Shown: one piece after another, positions 34,956-41,901 of the stretch
Numbering within the stretch: the stretch's first letter is position 1
Layout: each line of letters begins with the position of its first letter
DNA from: Azoarcus sp.
GTDB lineage: Bacteria; Pseudomonadota; Gammaproteobacteria; Burkholderiales; Rhodocyclaceae
NCBI GenBank assembly: GCA_031274995.1
Contig: JAISPJ010000042.1
Span: 1 to 42,158, forward strand
Direction: 5' to 3'
DNA length: 42,158 bases
Position numbers and translations under genes: made by a program
Notes under the pieces: generated by a model
Told to the model about the DNA's origin: nothing
What the model saw: only the letters and a program-made list of their open reading frames with translations
The model's database searches: none

Positions 34956-35035
34956 CGTGGGCGGAGTTTGAAGCAAATCGCAGCAATTTGTCCAGCGTTA
35001 ATATTACGCAGCCCCAAGTCACGTGCCTTTGCCGA

Positions 35036-35641
35036 TCAATCGCTCTCTTCAGGGTTCTGTGTGGCGACCAGAGCCTCGACCTGAGCCAGGCGCGCCCTGG
35101 GCTGACGCCGGTGGCGTTCTGCCGGGGCAGGATAAATGGACAGTCGTACCGGAATATCCTCCCATTCCAGGGTCAGCACCGCTTCCGGCGCGTCTGCCGG
35201 TGTTTTGCGCGCTTCGCGGTGCTCGAAAGGAAAAGCGGCGTCAAGAAGAAAAATCTCGACATCCTTGGCGCTTTCCGGGAACAAATCGAGTTCGATCTCC
35301 GCGTAACGTCCGGCAGTGCCGTCGAGCGCGCCGCCGGTCAGGTAGGGTTTGAATTTGTCCAACAGGCGCATCAGCCCTGCCGCTGCCTGTCGCATGTCGG
35401 ACAGCCGCTCCGTCAATTCCCCGCCTTGATACAGTGTTTGCCAGCGACGCAGTTCTGTTTCGATTTCGGCATTGGTAGGCAGGGTTTTACCCGCGCCCTC
35501 GTTTGATCCGAGTTGGCGGGCCGCTTTGCGCTTTGCGAAACCAAAATCGTCGATACCGTCTTCGGCCATCATGCGCGCGGCCAGCACGGCAATTTCGCGG
35601 CGGCGTTGTGTGCCGCGTGGTGGGAAACCGTATTCCGCCAT
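35036..35641 (-). CDS. Conserved hypothetical protein divergent from mpl
   Basis: I do not recognise a named family. The protein has 201 residues from the ATG at 35639-35641. A frame open to 35911 would run into mpl on the other strand, so the shorter start is preferred, although no ribosome site is clear. It is soluble, with a helical N-terminal half (AVLAARMMAEDGIDDFGFAK) and a beta-rich C-terminal half that contains a striking acidic alternation, GTAGRYAEIELDLFPESAKD and TLEWEDIPVRLSIYP. An acidic pattern of this kind could bind metal or nucleotide, but that is a guess. It shares a 99-nt promoter region with mpl. Confidence 0.75.
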   Translation of the reverse strand: MAEYGFPPRGTQRRREIAVLAARMMAEDGIDDFGFAKRKAARQLGSNEGAGKTLPTNAEIETELRRWQTLYQGGELTERLSDMRQAAAGLMRLLDKFKPYLTGGALDGTAGRYAEIELDLFPESAKDVEIFLLDAAFPFEHREARKTPADAPEAVLTLEWEDIPVRLSIYPAPAERHRRQPRARLAQVEALVATQNPEESD

Positions 35642-35655
35642 GAAAGAAGAAAGAC

Positions 35656-35699
35656 AAGCGCCTTGGGGTAAAATTTTGCACATTCTACACGGGGCGCTT
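35656..35699. promoter_or_regulatory. Inverted repeat in the divergent promoter region of mpl
   Basis: AAGCGCC (35656-35662) is inverted at GGCGCTT (35693-35699), 30 nt apart, in the 99 nt between the divergent starts. The space between is AT-rich and could contain a promoter. A shared operator is possible; nothing stronger can be said. Confidence 0.3.
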
Positions 35700-35740
35700 T
35701 CCTTTCTTTTCCTCTCACCTCTTTTTTTGGTTTTTATTCC

Positions 35741-37099
35741 ATGCACATTCATATCCTTGGTATCTGCGGCACTTTCATGGGTGGCGTCGCACAATTGGCA
35801 GTGGCTTCCGGGCACAAGGTGACGGGATGCGACGCCAACGTATACCCGCCGATGAGCGAGCAGCTCGAAGCGGCGGGCATCGTGCTCACCGAAGGGTTCG
35901 ATGTCGATCAAATCAGCCTCAAACCAGACGTTTTTGTCATCGGAAACGCCATTTCACGCGGTAATCCCCTGCTGGAGGCGATTCTCGACCAAGGATTGCC
36001 CTACGTGTCCGGCCCGCAGTGGTTGTCCGAGCATGTCTTGCAGGGGCGTTGGGTATTGGGCGTGGCGGGTACGCATGGCAAGACCACCACGGCTTCCATG
36101 CTCGCCTTCATCCTCGAAAAGGCCGGGCTTGATCCTGGTTTCCTGATTGGCGGCGTGCCAATGGATTTTGGAGTCTCTGCCCGTCCCGGCAAAACGCCCC
36201 TGTTCGTGATCGAGGCCGACGAATACGACACCGCGTTCTGTGACAAGCGATCCAAGTTTATCCACTACCGTCCGCGCACCGTGGTCCTGAACAATCTGGA
36301 ATTCGATCATGCTGACATCTTTCATGATCTTGCTGCCATCGAGACACAATTTCACCATCTCGTGCGTATTTTGCCCGCCACGGGCCGCATCGTCGCGAAT
36401 GCCCGCGAGGAGAGCCTGAAACGTGTGCTTGCGCGCGGCTGTTGGACGTCAGTGGATTGGTTCAATGCCTGGAAAGGCAGTTGGCGCGCAGAAGGCGACG
36501 ATGCCGACGGCAGCCTCATCATCTGTGACGAAAACGATGAGGAAGTTGGCCGTATGCAATGGGAACTGACCGGTGCGCACAACCGCGCCAATGCTTGCGC
36601 GGCGCTGTTGGCCGCGCGTCACGTCGGGGTGTCGATCACCGACGGCCTGGCGTTCTTGTCCGAATTCAAGAATGTCAAGCGCCGTATGGAGGTGCGCGGG
36701 GAAGCAGGCGGCGTGACGGTCTACGATGATTTTGCCCACCATCCGACCGCCATTGCCACCACGCTCGCCGGCCTGCGCCGCAAGGTCGGGCCTGCGGCCA
36801 GAATTATCGCGGTGCTGGAGCCGCGGTCAAACACCATGAAAATGGGAACGATGAAAGATCAACTCCCGCACAGCCTTCGGATGGCCGACCAGGTGTTCTG
36901 CTATTGCGCCAACCTCGGATGGGACGCGCAAACGGCACTGGCTCCTCTGGGTACGCACCAATCCTGCCACGATGATCTTGCCGCGCTTGTCGCCGCTGTG
37001 GTCGCCGAGGTCCGCCCCGGCGACCATGTGGTCGTGATGAGCAACGGCGGCTTTGGCGGCATACACCAGAAATTGCTGAACGCGCTCGCTGCCCCCTGA
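35741..37099 (+). CDS. mpl: UDP-N-acetylmuramate:L-alanyl-gamma-D-glutamyl-meso-diaminopimelate ligase Mpl
   Basis: A protein of 452 residues, the usual Mpl length. It opens MHIHILGICGTFMGGVAQLA, which separates Mpl from MurC. Mur-ligase motifs follow: the ATP loop GVAGTHGKTTTASML near residue 111, VIEADEYDTAF, LNNLEFDHADIF, GAHNRANACAALLAARHVG and YDDFAHHPTAIATTL. It reattaches the murein tripeptide to UDP-MurNAc during peptidoglycan recycling. It diverges from the unknown gene to the left and converges on the DolP-like gene. Confidence 0.96.
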   Translation: MHIHILGICGTFMGGVAQLAVASGHKVTGCDANVYPPMSEQLEAAGIVLTEGFDVDQISLKPDVFVIGNAISRGNPLLEAILDQGLPYVSGPQWLSEHVLQGRWVLGVAGTHGKTTTASMLAFILEKAGLDPGFLIGGVPMDFGVSARPGKTPLFVIEADEYDTAFCDKRSKFIHYRPRTVVLNNLEFDHADIFHDLAAIETQFHHLVRILPATGRIVANAREESLKRVLARGCWTSVDWFNAWKGSWRAEGDDADGSLIICDENDEEVGRMQWELTGAHNRANACAALLAARHVGVSITDGLAFLSEFKNVKRRMEVRGEAGGVTVYDDFAHHPTAIATTLAGLRRKVGPAARIIAVLEPRSNTMKMGTMKDQLPHSLRMADQVFCYCANLGWDAQTALAPLGTHQSCHDDLAALVAAVVAEVRPGDHVVVMSNGGFGGIHQKLLNALAAP

Positions 37100-37134
37100 C
37101 TTCTGACAGGTCGGGGCAGGGGCAGGGAGGGGCT

Positions 37135-37803
37135 TCAGGGCGCTTCGGGCGGAGAACTGTCGTTTTTGCGGGAATCCATGGTTTGGGCTTCGCTCTCGTT
37201 GATGTATTCGAACACCTTCACGACCTTATCGACGCCCTTGCTGGTGCGGGCGATTTCTACCGCGTGGTCGGCCTCGGCGAGGGTCACGATCCCGAGCAGG
37301 AAAACGGTGCCCGCCTCGGTGACGACCTTGACACGATTTGCCGAGAAAACCTTGTTGGGGAGGAACCGCGCCTTCACGTTGGCAGTGATGGCGGAGTCGT
37401 TGCCACGGGACGCCAATCCGGAGGCAGGGGCTACGACCAATTCGTTGACCACGGCGCGCACATTCGTCACCGCGCCTGCCAGGCGTTCAGCCTCGGTTTT
37501 TACGTTTTCGTCCTGTACCTCGCCGGTAAGCAACACATTGCGATTGTAGGAAGTTACGTTGATGTGGTTGAGGGAGCCGAAGTGCTGACGCATCTGGTCG
37601 GCGGTTTTCCATTCGATGGCCTCATCGTCGACAACCGCCCCTGTGGAGCGGCGGTCAGACACGACCAGCGCGGTTGTCCCGATACCGGCGAACATGACGG
37701 GAACGCAGCCTTGCAACAGGGGGAGCCCCGCGATGACAATCATGCCGACGAGCAACACACGGCGTGCGGAGGGCACGGCAGACAAGGTTGTAGCGATTTT
37801 CAT
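37135..37803 (-). CDS. dolP: BON-domain outer membrane lipoprotein (DolP/YraP-like)
   Basis: A protein of 222 residues. The signal peptide ends in a lipobox with Cys33 (LLQGC). Two BON domains follow, the first with HFGSLNHINVTSYNRNVLLTG and the second with NDSAITANVKARFLPNK and GTVFLLGIVTLAEADHAVEI. The E. coli relative DolP guards outer-membrane integrity and the BAM complex at division sites. Its start overlaps the stop of the SIS-domain gene by one base (TGATG), the same neighbour order as yraO-yraP in E. coli. The C-terminal 20 residues are charged and disordered-looking. Confidence 0.9.
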   Translation of the reverse strand: MKIATTLSAVPSARRVLLVGMIVIAGLPLLQGCVPVMFAGIGTTALVVSDRRSTGAVVDDEAIEWKTADQMRQHFGSLNHINVTSYNRNVLLTGEVQDENVKTEAERLAGAVTNVRAVVNELVVAPASGLASRGNDSAITANVKARFLPNKVFSANRVKVVTEAGTVFLLGIVTLAEADHAVEIARTSKGVDKVVKVFEYINESEAQTMDSRKNDSSPPEAP

Positions 37804-38396
37804 CAGTTTTCAACTCCAAGTAACAAACAATCGATACCGTCACACAGACAATGCAGGACGAGCAGGTGGATTTCCTGTATTCGCGCGACGCGATCAGTCG
37901 GAACGCATACATGAACATCTTTTTGTTTCAGAAGCTCCGTGATCTTGCCGCCGCCCCTGCCCGTGAGTGCGACCACACGCATTTCGCGCTCGTGCGCGGC
38001 AGCGATGGCAGCAAGGACGCTGGGCGAATTGCCGCTGGTCGAAATGGCCAGCAACACGTCGCCTGCCTGTCCCAGGGCGTAAACCTGCTTGGAAAAAATT
38101 TGAGCAAACTCGTAATCGTTGCCGATCGAGGTCAGCACCGAACTATCGGTGGTCAGCGCCACAGCGGCCAGCGGCGGGCGCTCCATTTCGAAACGATTGA
38201 CCAGTTCTGCGGCAAAATGCTGCGCATCGGCAGCAGAGCCGCCATTGCCGCAGGCGAGAATCTTTCCGTTGCCGAGCAAACATTTCGTCATGACCTCCAC
38301 AGCCTCCGCCACAGGCGAAGCCAACCACTCGATGGCAGAGAGCTTGGCATGGGCGCTGTCCTCAAACTGGCGGGAGATGCGGTCGATCAGGTTCAT
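37803..38396 (-). CDS. SIS-domain protein, phosphoheptose isomerase GmhA / DiaA type
   Basis: A protein of 197 residues from the ATG at 38394-38396. SIS signatures are [37 protein letters not shown] and [15 protein letters not shown]; the last holds the phosphosugar-binding serines. The glutamate in FAAEL and the histidine in [15 protein letters not shown] match the catalytic pair of GmhA, so sedoheptulose-7-phosphate isomerase activity is possible. The location directly before a DolP gene matches instead DiaA, the DnaA-binding replication timing factor. Sequence alone does not choose between them. Confidence 0.88.
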   Translation of the reverse strand: MNLIDRISRQFEDSAHAKLSAIEWLASPVAEAVEVMTKCLLGNGKILACGNGGSAADAQHFAAELVNRFEMERPPLAAVALTTDSSVLTSIGNDYEFAQIFSKQVYALGQAGDVLLAISTSGNSPSVLAAIAAAHEREMRVVALTGRGGGKITELLKQKDVHVCVPTDRVARIQEIHLLVLHCLCDGIDCLLLGVEN

Positions 38397-38486
38397 AAAA
38401 GGGGGCTTGCCTGAAACAGCCAAAGTCTATCACGACACGCTATACGGCATGATTCCCCATGATTCCCGTTTGCGGTCTTGGCTTAT

Positions 38487-39272
38487 TCATATTTTTAATC
38501 GCTTGTGCGGCCAGTCCAGTTCAAGCACTATCGGCGCGTGATCCGAAGGACGTTCCAGTTTGCGCGGCGTTTTATCCACCGCGCAGGCGCGGCAGGCATC
38601 CCGCAATGCTTGGGAAACCAGGATATGATCGATACGCAGGCCGAAATTGCGCCGGAAAGCTCCCATCCGGTAATCCCACCATGAGAAGCTCTGTTCCGGT
38701 TGCCCAAACAGGCGGAAAGAGTCGGTAAGCCCGCATTCGATGAGCGCCCGGAACGCGGCGCGCTCAGGCGGAGAAACGAGAATTTCCCCTTTCCATCCAG
38801 AATGCGCATCCGCTGCTTCGGGCGCGATGTTGAAATCGCCCGCAAGCACCAGGTTCGGATGAATGGGCAGCGCCTCCATGCCGAGCCAGCGGGCCAGCGC
38901 ATCGAGCCAGGCCAGTTTATAGGCGAACTTGCCGGAACCCGGCGCCTGGCCGTTGGGAAAATAGCCGCACACGATGCGCACGTCGGTGACGGTTGCGGCA
39001 ATGAGGCGCTTTTGTTCATCGCTGAAGCCTGGGATGCCATACGTGACGTCCTCTGGCGGAGAAGAAGCGAGAATGGCGACCCCGTTGTAGGTTTTTTGCC
39101 CGGAATAGGCCGCGTAATAACCGGCTGTCCTGATTTCCGCCTCCGGGAAAGCCTTGTCTTCCAGCTTCAGTTCTTGCAGGCAAAGCACATCCGGGCGGTT
39201 TGCGTCGAGCCAGTCCAGGAGTTGGTGCAGGCGGACCTTCAGGGAGTTGACGTTCCAGGTGGCGATCTTCAT
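38487..39272 (-). CDS. xthA: Exodeoxyribonuclease III
   Basis: A protein of 261 residues of the exonuclease-endonuclease-phosphatase family. It opens MKIATWNVNSLKVRLHQLLD, and has LCLQELKLEDKAFPE with the metal-binding glutamate, VLAGDFNIAPEAADAH, LRIDHILVSQAL and the final SDHAPIVLEL with catalytic aspartate and histidine. It removes 3' blocks and cuts at abasic sites in base excision repair. The start is clear: AGGAGA 4 nt before the ATG. It lies 90 nt upstream of the SIS gene on the same strand and probably has its own promoter in the AT-rich DNA to its right. Confidence 0.95.
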   Translation of the reverse strand: MKIATWNVNSLKVRLHQLLDWLDANRPDVLCLQELKLEDKAFPEAEIRTAGYYAAYSGQKTYNGVAILASSPPEDVTYGIPGFSDEQKRLIAATVTDVRIVCGYFPNGQAPGSGKFAYKLAWLDALARWLGMEALPIHPNLVLAGDFNIAPEAADAHSGWKGEILVSPPERAAFRALIECGLTDSFRLFGQPEQSFSWWDYRMGAFRRNFGLRIDHILVSQALRDACRACAVDKTPRKLERPSDHAPIVLELDWPHKRLKI

Positions 39273-39352
39273 ATGTTCTCCTGTCCTGTTTATTGATGAT
39301 TTTATTATGGTATATGACTAAACGGTTTTTTATTTTAATTAGGCCAGAGAAA

Positions 39353-39373
39353 AGGCACGTAAAGCTCGTGCCT
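39353..39373 (+). other. Perfect hairpin in the spacer right of xthA
   Basis: AGGCACG and CGTGCCT pair around a 7-nt loop and are followed by GGTCAGTTTT. The form resembles a terminator on the plus strand, but no plus-strand gene ends here. It marks the left side of the accessory region and might be the remnant of a lost gene's end. Confidence 0.35.
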
Positions 39374-39455
39374 GGTCAGTTTTCGGCCGACGTGAACAGC
39401 TAGAGAGTATTTAGGTTTTCCGGATCAGCCTCAACGATCGGCGTAGAATAAATTC

Positions 39456-39749
39456 ATGGAAACCGATCAATCCCTCCTCCGCACTCTCCTGCACCCCGCC
39501 TGGCTCGTACTCAAGTACCTGGTGCTGGTGCCCCTCGATAAGCTGCTCTATGGCGGGATCGGCGTCTTGTGGCGCTCGGAAGCAGACCTCAAGCAAGAGC
39601 TGATCAGGCAGGGGGTTTCTTTTCAGGGGGGAGAGAGCAACGCAGATTTTTCGAATCTGGAGTCTTATTCAGAGGTGTTTGACGAAGTTCAAGCCTTTGT
39701 TAACAAGGAAGCGATCCACATTGATATGAAAGATCCTGGCTATCGCTAG
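39456..39749 (+). CDS. Hypothetical protein of 97 residues, possibly chimeric
   Basis: I do not recognise it. The first half contains a hydrophobic stretch (LHPAWLVLKYLVLVPLDKLL) that could be a membrane helix and is GC-rich like the main chromosome. From about residue 55 the composition turns AT-richer and the product is acidic and soluble (SNLESYSEVFDEVQAF). There is no clear ribosome site before the ATG at 39456. The break in composition suggests that an old gene start was joined to foreign DNA, or that the frame is accidental. A frame on the other strand across 39411-39596 is even less convincing. Confidence 0.4.
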   Translation: METDQSLLRTLLHPAWLVLKYLVLVPLDKLLYGGIGVLWRSEADLKQELIRQGVSFQGGESNADFSNLESYSEVFDEVQAFVNKEAIHIDMKDPGYR

Positions 39750-39829
39750 AAGTTCAGAAATGCCTTTTGGGGATGGTTTGTGAGCAGATGTCTGGCACTA
39801 TCTGTCCCCAACTGCAGACGCTGAATGAA

Positions 39830-39851
39830 TTGACATCCTTCAGGATGTCAA
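39830..39851. repeat. Perfect 9-bp inverted repeat with TTCA loop
   Basis: TTGACATCC (39830-39838) is followed by TTCA and its inverse GGATGTCAA (39843-39851), then an A-rich run. With the A-run on the wrong side it is not a terminator for the plus-strand frame to its left. It lies 43 nt from the IS200/IS605-like end and may be a second subterminal hairpin of the same small element. Confidence 0.5.
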
Positions 39852-39885
39852 ATAAAAAAAGAAAGCATGTAAATTGTCCCGGTGC

Positions 39886-39926
39886 TCGTTAAACCCCGCC
39901 ATTCAGGGCGGGCTGGAGGACTTCGG
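39886..39926 (+). mobile_element. Relic of an IS200/IS605-family (TnpB-type) right end
   Basis: The stretch reads TTAAACCCCGCC, ATTCAG, GGCGGG, then a CTGGAGGACTTC-like tail. The stem is 39895-39900 with 39907-39912. A C/G-rich hairpin preceded by AAAC and followed by a purine-rich GGAGGA-CTTC tail is the usual look of right ends of IS605/IS1341-type elements, just after tnpB. No transposase or TnpB frame is present to its left, so this would be a deletion relic or a non-autonomous copy. It forms the last codons of the minus-strand gene beside it. Assignment rests on remembered end structure, not on a database match. Confidence 0.45.
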
Positions 39927-40280
39927 GCATAAATTCGTGAAATGACCCAAATCCAGTTCTCTGCTTGAACCGTCCGTCATGGGTAAAAGAGTCCCAGGGG
40001 TTGAAAATTTCATCCTGAGACCATGACAACCTGGCTTTCCGTGGTTATCGACCCGCGTGATTTCAAGCAGGATTTTTGCTTCTGGATGTTTGATCTGTTC
40101 GCGGATGTAATCCGCGACCTGGCCGGAAAGGTAGGCAGAAGCCTTGCCTTCCTTTACCGCCTTCTCCATCAATTTCATGTAATCGCCTTCAATTACAGGA
40201 ATCTGGGCGGCCTTCACGTTCTGAACGAAGATTGCCGAACAGAAAACCATCAGCACGACGAAGCCAAATTTTCGGTTCAT
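39903..40280 (-). CDS. Small secreted hypothetical protein
   Basis: A protein of 125 residues with a clear signal peptide (about 24 residues, ending VKA-AQ). The mature part is a small alpha/beta protein with EGDYMKLMEKAVKEGKASAY and a later ILLEITRVDNHGKPGCHGLR; it has two cysteines outside the signal peptide. I know no family for it. It follows the lipoprotein gene after 5 nt, with AAGGA as ribosome site overlapping the lipoprotein stop, so they form one unit. The last eight residues (CPKSSSPP and stop) are encoded by the IS605-like end, so the original C terminus may have been replaced. Confidence 0.65.
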   Translation of the reverse strand: MNRKFGFVVLMVFCSAIFVQNVKAAQIPVIEGDYMKLMEKAVKEGKASAYLSGQVADYIREQIKHPEAKILLEITRVDNHGKPGCHGLRMKFSTPGTLLPMTDGSSRELDLGHFTNLCPKSSSPP

Positions 40281-40285
40281 GGCGC

Positions 40286-41077
40286 TTATTCCTTCGGTGA
40301 TAGTTTCGGCTCTGCTTCAGGAGCAACGTTCTTCGGCGCGAGGTCGTAAATTGGCCTCAAAACGTTGTCTAACACGTCTGGAACGATGTTGGCAATTCTA
40401 ATGCCCTTACTTTTGGAAAATTCACGAAGATGCCATTGCTGCAACCCATTCTCGTCAAAAACTCTAACTATAGCCGTACTGTAATAGAGATCACACGCAG
40501 GCGACCAACAAAAACCACGTGGATCGCCAGCAATTAGTTTGTTAATCGCTCCTCTTAACCCGGTAATGTCCGCTAAAAAATTTGAGAGACTAAAAATTGA
40601 AACAACGTCCATAAAGCCAAAAGCAGCACTCGATATAATGGTTTCTGTCAAGCCAATATTGCCGATTGGGTTTCCACTCGTTTTCAATTCAATGGAAGAT
40701 TCCAAAATAGGTCCTAAATCTTTAAATGTACCTCTTTCTCCATGCTTCGAAAACGTGATAAATCCATCCAATAAATATTTAATTTCTGCTAAATTTTTAT
40801 CCTCTACAACTTGAAAGCCCCGCATTCTAAGGTTTTCTTGAAAGACTTTGGTCGCTTTTGGACTGTCCATAAATTCAATAAAAATTCTTTTTTCAAAAAC
40901 ATCTTCTACGGGTGGTGTCCTCATGGATTGAGACCGCTCCACCCCTTCCCCTTCTATCAGGATTGTTTCCTTCGTTATTGTTGCCGGTGGAAGGGTCGTA
41001 CACCCTACGAAGAAAGCACCGACAAAGCAAAATATTGCTACACTCATTCCATTCCTGAAGCTCTTCAGATTAAACAT
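40286..41077 (-). CDS. Hypothetical outer-membrane-type lipoprotein
   Basis: A protein of 263 residues. The start at 41075-41077 has a perfect AGGAGG four bases upstream. The signal peptide ends FFVGC with Cys26 as the lipid site. The next part, RIFIEFMDSPKATKVFQENL followed by MRGFQVVEDKNLAEIKYLLD, looks like the 'higher-than-one-subunit' lipoprotein plan of TraT-like proteins. The middle has a hydrophobic stretch (IISSAAFGFMDVVSIFSLSN). I cannot name the family; TraT-like is only an impression. Base composition is clearly more AT-rich than the chromosome to its left, suggesting acquisition by transfer. It is translated together with the small secreted protein downstream. Confidence 0.7.
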   Translation of the reverse strand: MFNLKSFRNGMSVAIFCFVGAFFVGCTTLPPATITKETILIEGEGVERSQSMRTPPVEDVFEKRIFIEFMDSPKATKVFQENLRMRGFQVVEDKNLAEIKYLLDGFITFSKHGERGTFKDLGPILESSIELKTSGNPIGNIGLTETIISSAAFGFMDVVSIFSLSNFLADITGLRGAINKLIAGDPRGFCWSPACDLYYSTAIVRVFDENGLQQWHLREFSKSKGIRIANIVPDVLDNVLRPIYDLAPKNVAPEAEPKLSPKE

Positions 41078-41138
41078 GATGCCTCCTGAAAATCTATTGT
41101 GAAAGGACAGGCTGCTATTCGAGCCTGACACAATTCTA

Positions 41139-41325
41139 TCATGGCGAGAGTCCCTCTTCATAATAACTTTTAACCTGATTGGTTGAGCGATTAATCGCAT
41201 CCTGCAGAAAACTATCCACCTTCTTTGTTGGTTCAATGTCTGCCAGAAACTCAGACAAGTCCATCTCATCGAACTTGAGCTCTGATAGTTCTTCCAAGGT
41301 GGACGCGCTTGCCGTTCCTGGGCTG
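41139..41325 (-). pseudogene. C-terminal fragment of an AT-rich gene broken at the phage junction
   Basis: The minus-strand frame encodes an acidic helical tail (LEELSELKFDEMDLSEFLAD to KSYYEEGLSP) and stops at 41139, 62 nt before the lipoprotein start. Towards its 5' side the AT-rich composition ends abruptly at about 41310-41330, where phage-like GC-rich DNA begins; the few upstream codons come from that other DNA. The most economical reading is a gene, first in the lipoprotein operon, cut by a recombination or phage event. It could also be a short intact gene, but its nominal start has no ribosome site. Confidence 0.35.
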
Positions 41326-41329
41326 CAAG

Positions 41330-41400
41330 GAACCGTCAAAAGGGCGATCCAGCAGCGCCTTCGCGCCCTTGACCGTGAAATCCAGGTGAAGCATGGCTGA
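41330..41400 (+). pseudogene. Truncated phage gene ahead of gemA (C-terminal piece)
   Basis: The plus frame ending at 41400 encodes GTVKRAIQQRLRALDREIQV and a few residues more, typical of a short coiled-coil phage protein end. Its stop overlaps the gemA-like start by 8 nt, as coupled phage genes do. The part upstream of about 41330 belongs to different AT-rich DNA, so the gene has lost its 5' end. Confidence 0.4.
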
Positions 41401-41896
41401 TCTGCTCAAGCATCAGCGCCAGTTGCTCGGCATTGCAAAAGGGTGGGCGTTCAAAAACCTGCCCGGCTGGACGGACGACTGCCACCGCGATCTGCTTGCA
41501 AGGCATGGTGCAACCCATGTATGGGAGGTGCCGAACAGTTTTGGCGGCAGGGTCGCAGCACACCCGGTACAGGCCGTCAAGGGGCGCGTCTCCGCCAGTA
41601 CGATGAGCAGCAGCCAGATTGCGGCGGCGCTCTCGGACTACGAGGCGCGCGGCTGGCCTCGCCAGCGTAACCATAAGGCGGCAGGGCAATCGAAGCCGGT
41701 GCCGCCGCGCATCGCGCATATCGTGCGCTTGTGGGGGAGGCTCGGGCAGGCCGGGAAAGTCGGGCACGCCACTCGTCCGGCGCTGCTCGCGTTCTGTGCG
41801 CGGCAGACAGGGCACGACATGAAAGACCTGGATAGCCTCAGTACAGCCGAGTGCTCGGCCATCACTGAAGCCCTGAAAAGCTGGCTCGCACGATAA
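41393..41896 (+). CDS. gemA: Mu-like phage GemA-family protein (gp16, DUF1018)
   Basis: A protein of 167 residues. It begins LLKHQRQLLGIAKGWAFKNL and WTDDCHRDLLARHGA, then GRVSASTMSSSQIAAALSDY and GWPRQ. A second part, PPRIAHIVRLWGRLGQAGKV followed by ATRPALLAFCARQTG and a final AECSAITEALKSWL, matches the plan of the DUF1018/GemA regulatory proteins of Mu-like transposable phages. GemA in Mu changes host gene expression and DNA supercoiling. It is GC-rich like the chromosome, and is followed 5 nt later by a Mor-like gene, the same order as in Mu (gp16, gp17). Confidence 0.75.
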   Translation: MADLLKHQRQLLGIAKGWAFKNLPGWTDDCHRDLLARHGATHVWEVPNSFGGRVAAHPVQAVKGRVSASTMSSSQIAAALSDYEARGWPRQRNHKAAGQSKPVPPRIAHIVRLWGRLGQAGKVGHATRPALLAFCARQTGHDMKDLDSLSTAECSAITEALKSWLAR

Positions 41897-41901
41897 AGAA
41901 G

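Noticed and set aside
37089-37119. Hairpin between mpl and the DolP-like gene (CTGCCCC with GGGGCAG)
   Set aside because: The 7-bp stem has a 17-nt loop and no T-tract on either side, and overlaps the mpl stop region; too weak to call a terminator.
39411-39596. Minus-strand 61-codon frame right of xthA
   Set aside because: No ribosome site, composition and residues look like the shadow of the plus-strand frame, which itself is doubtful.
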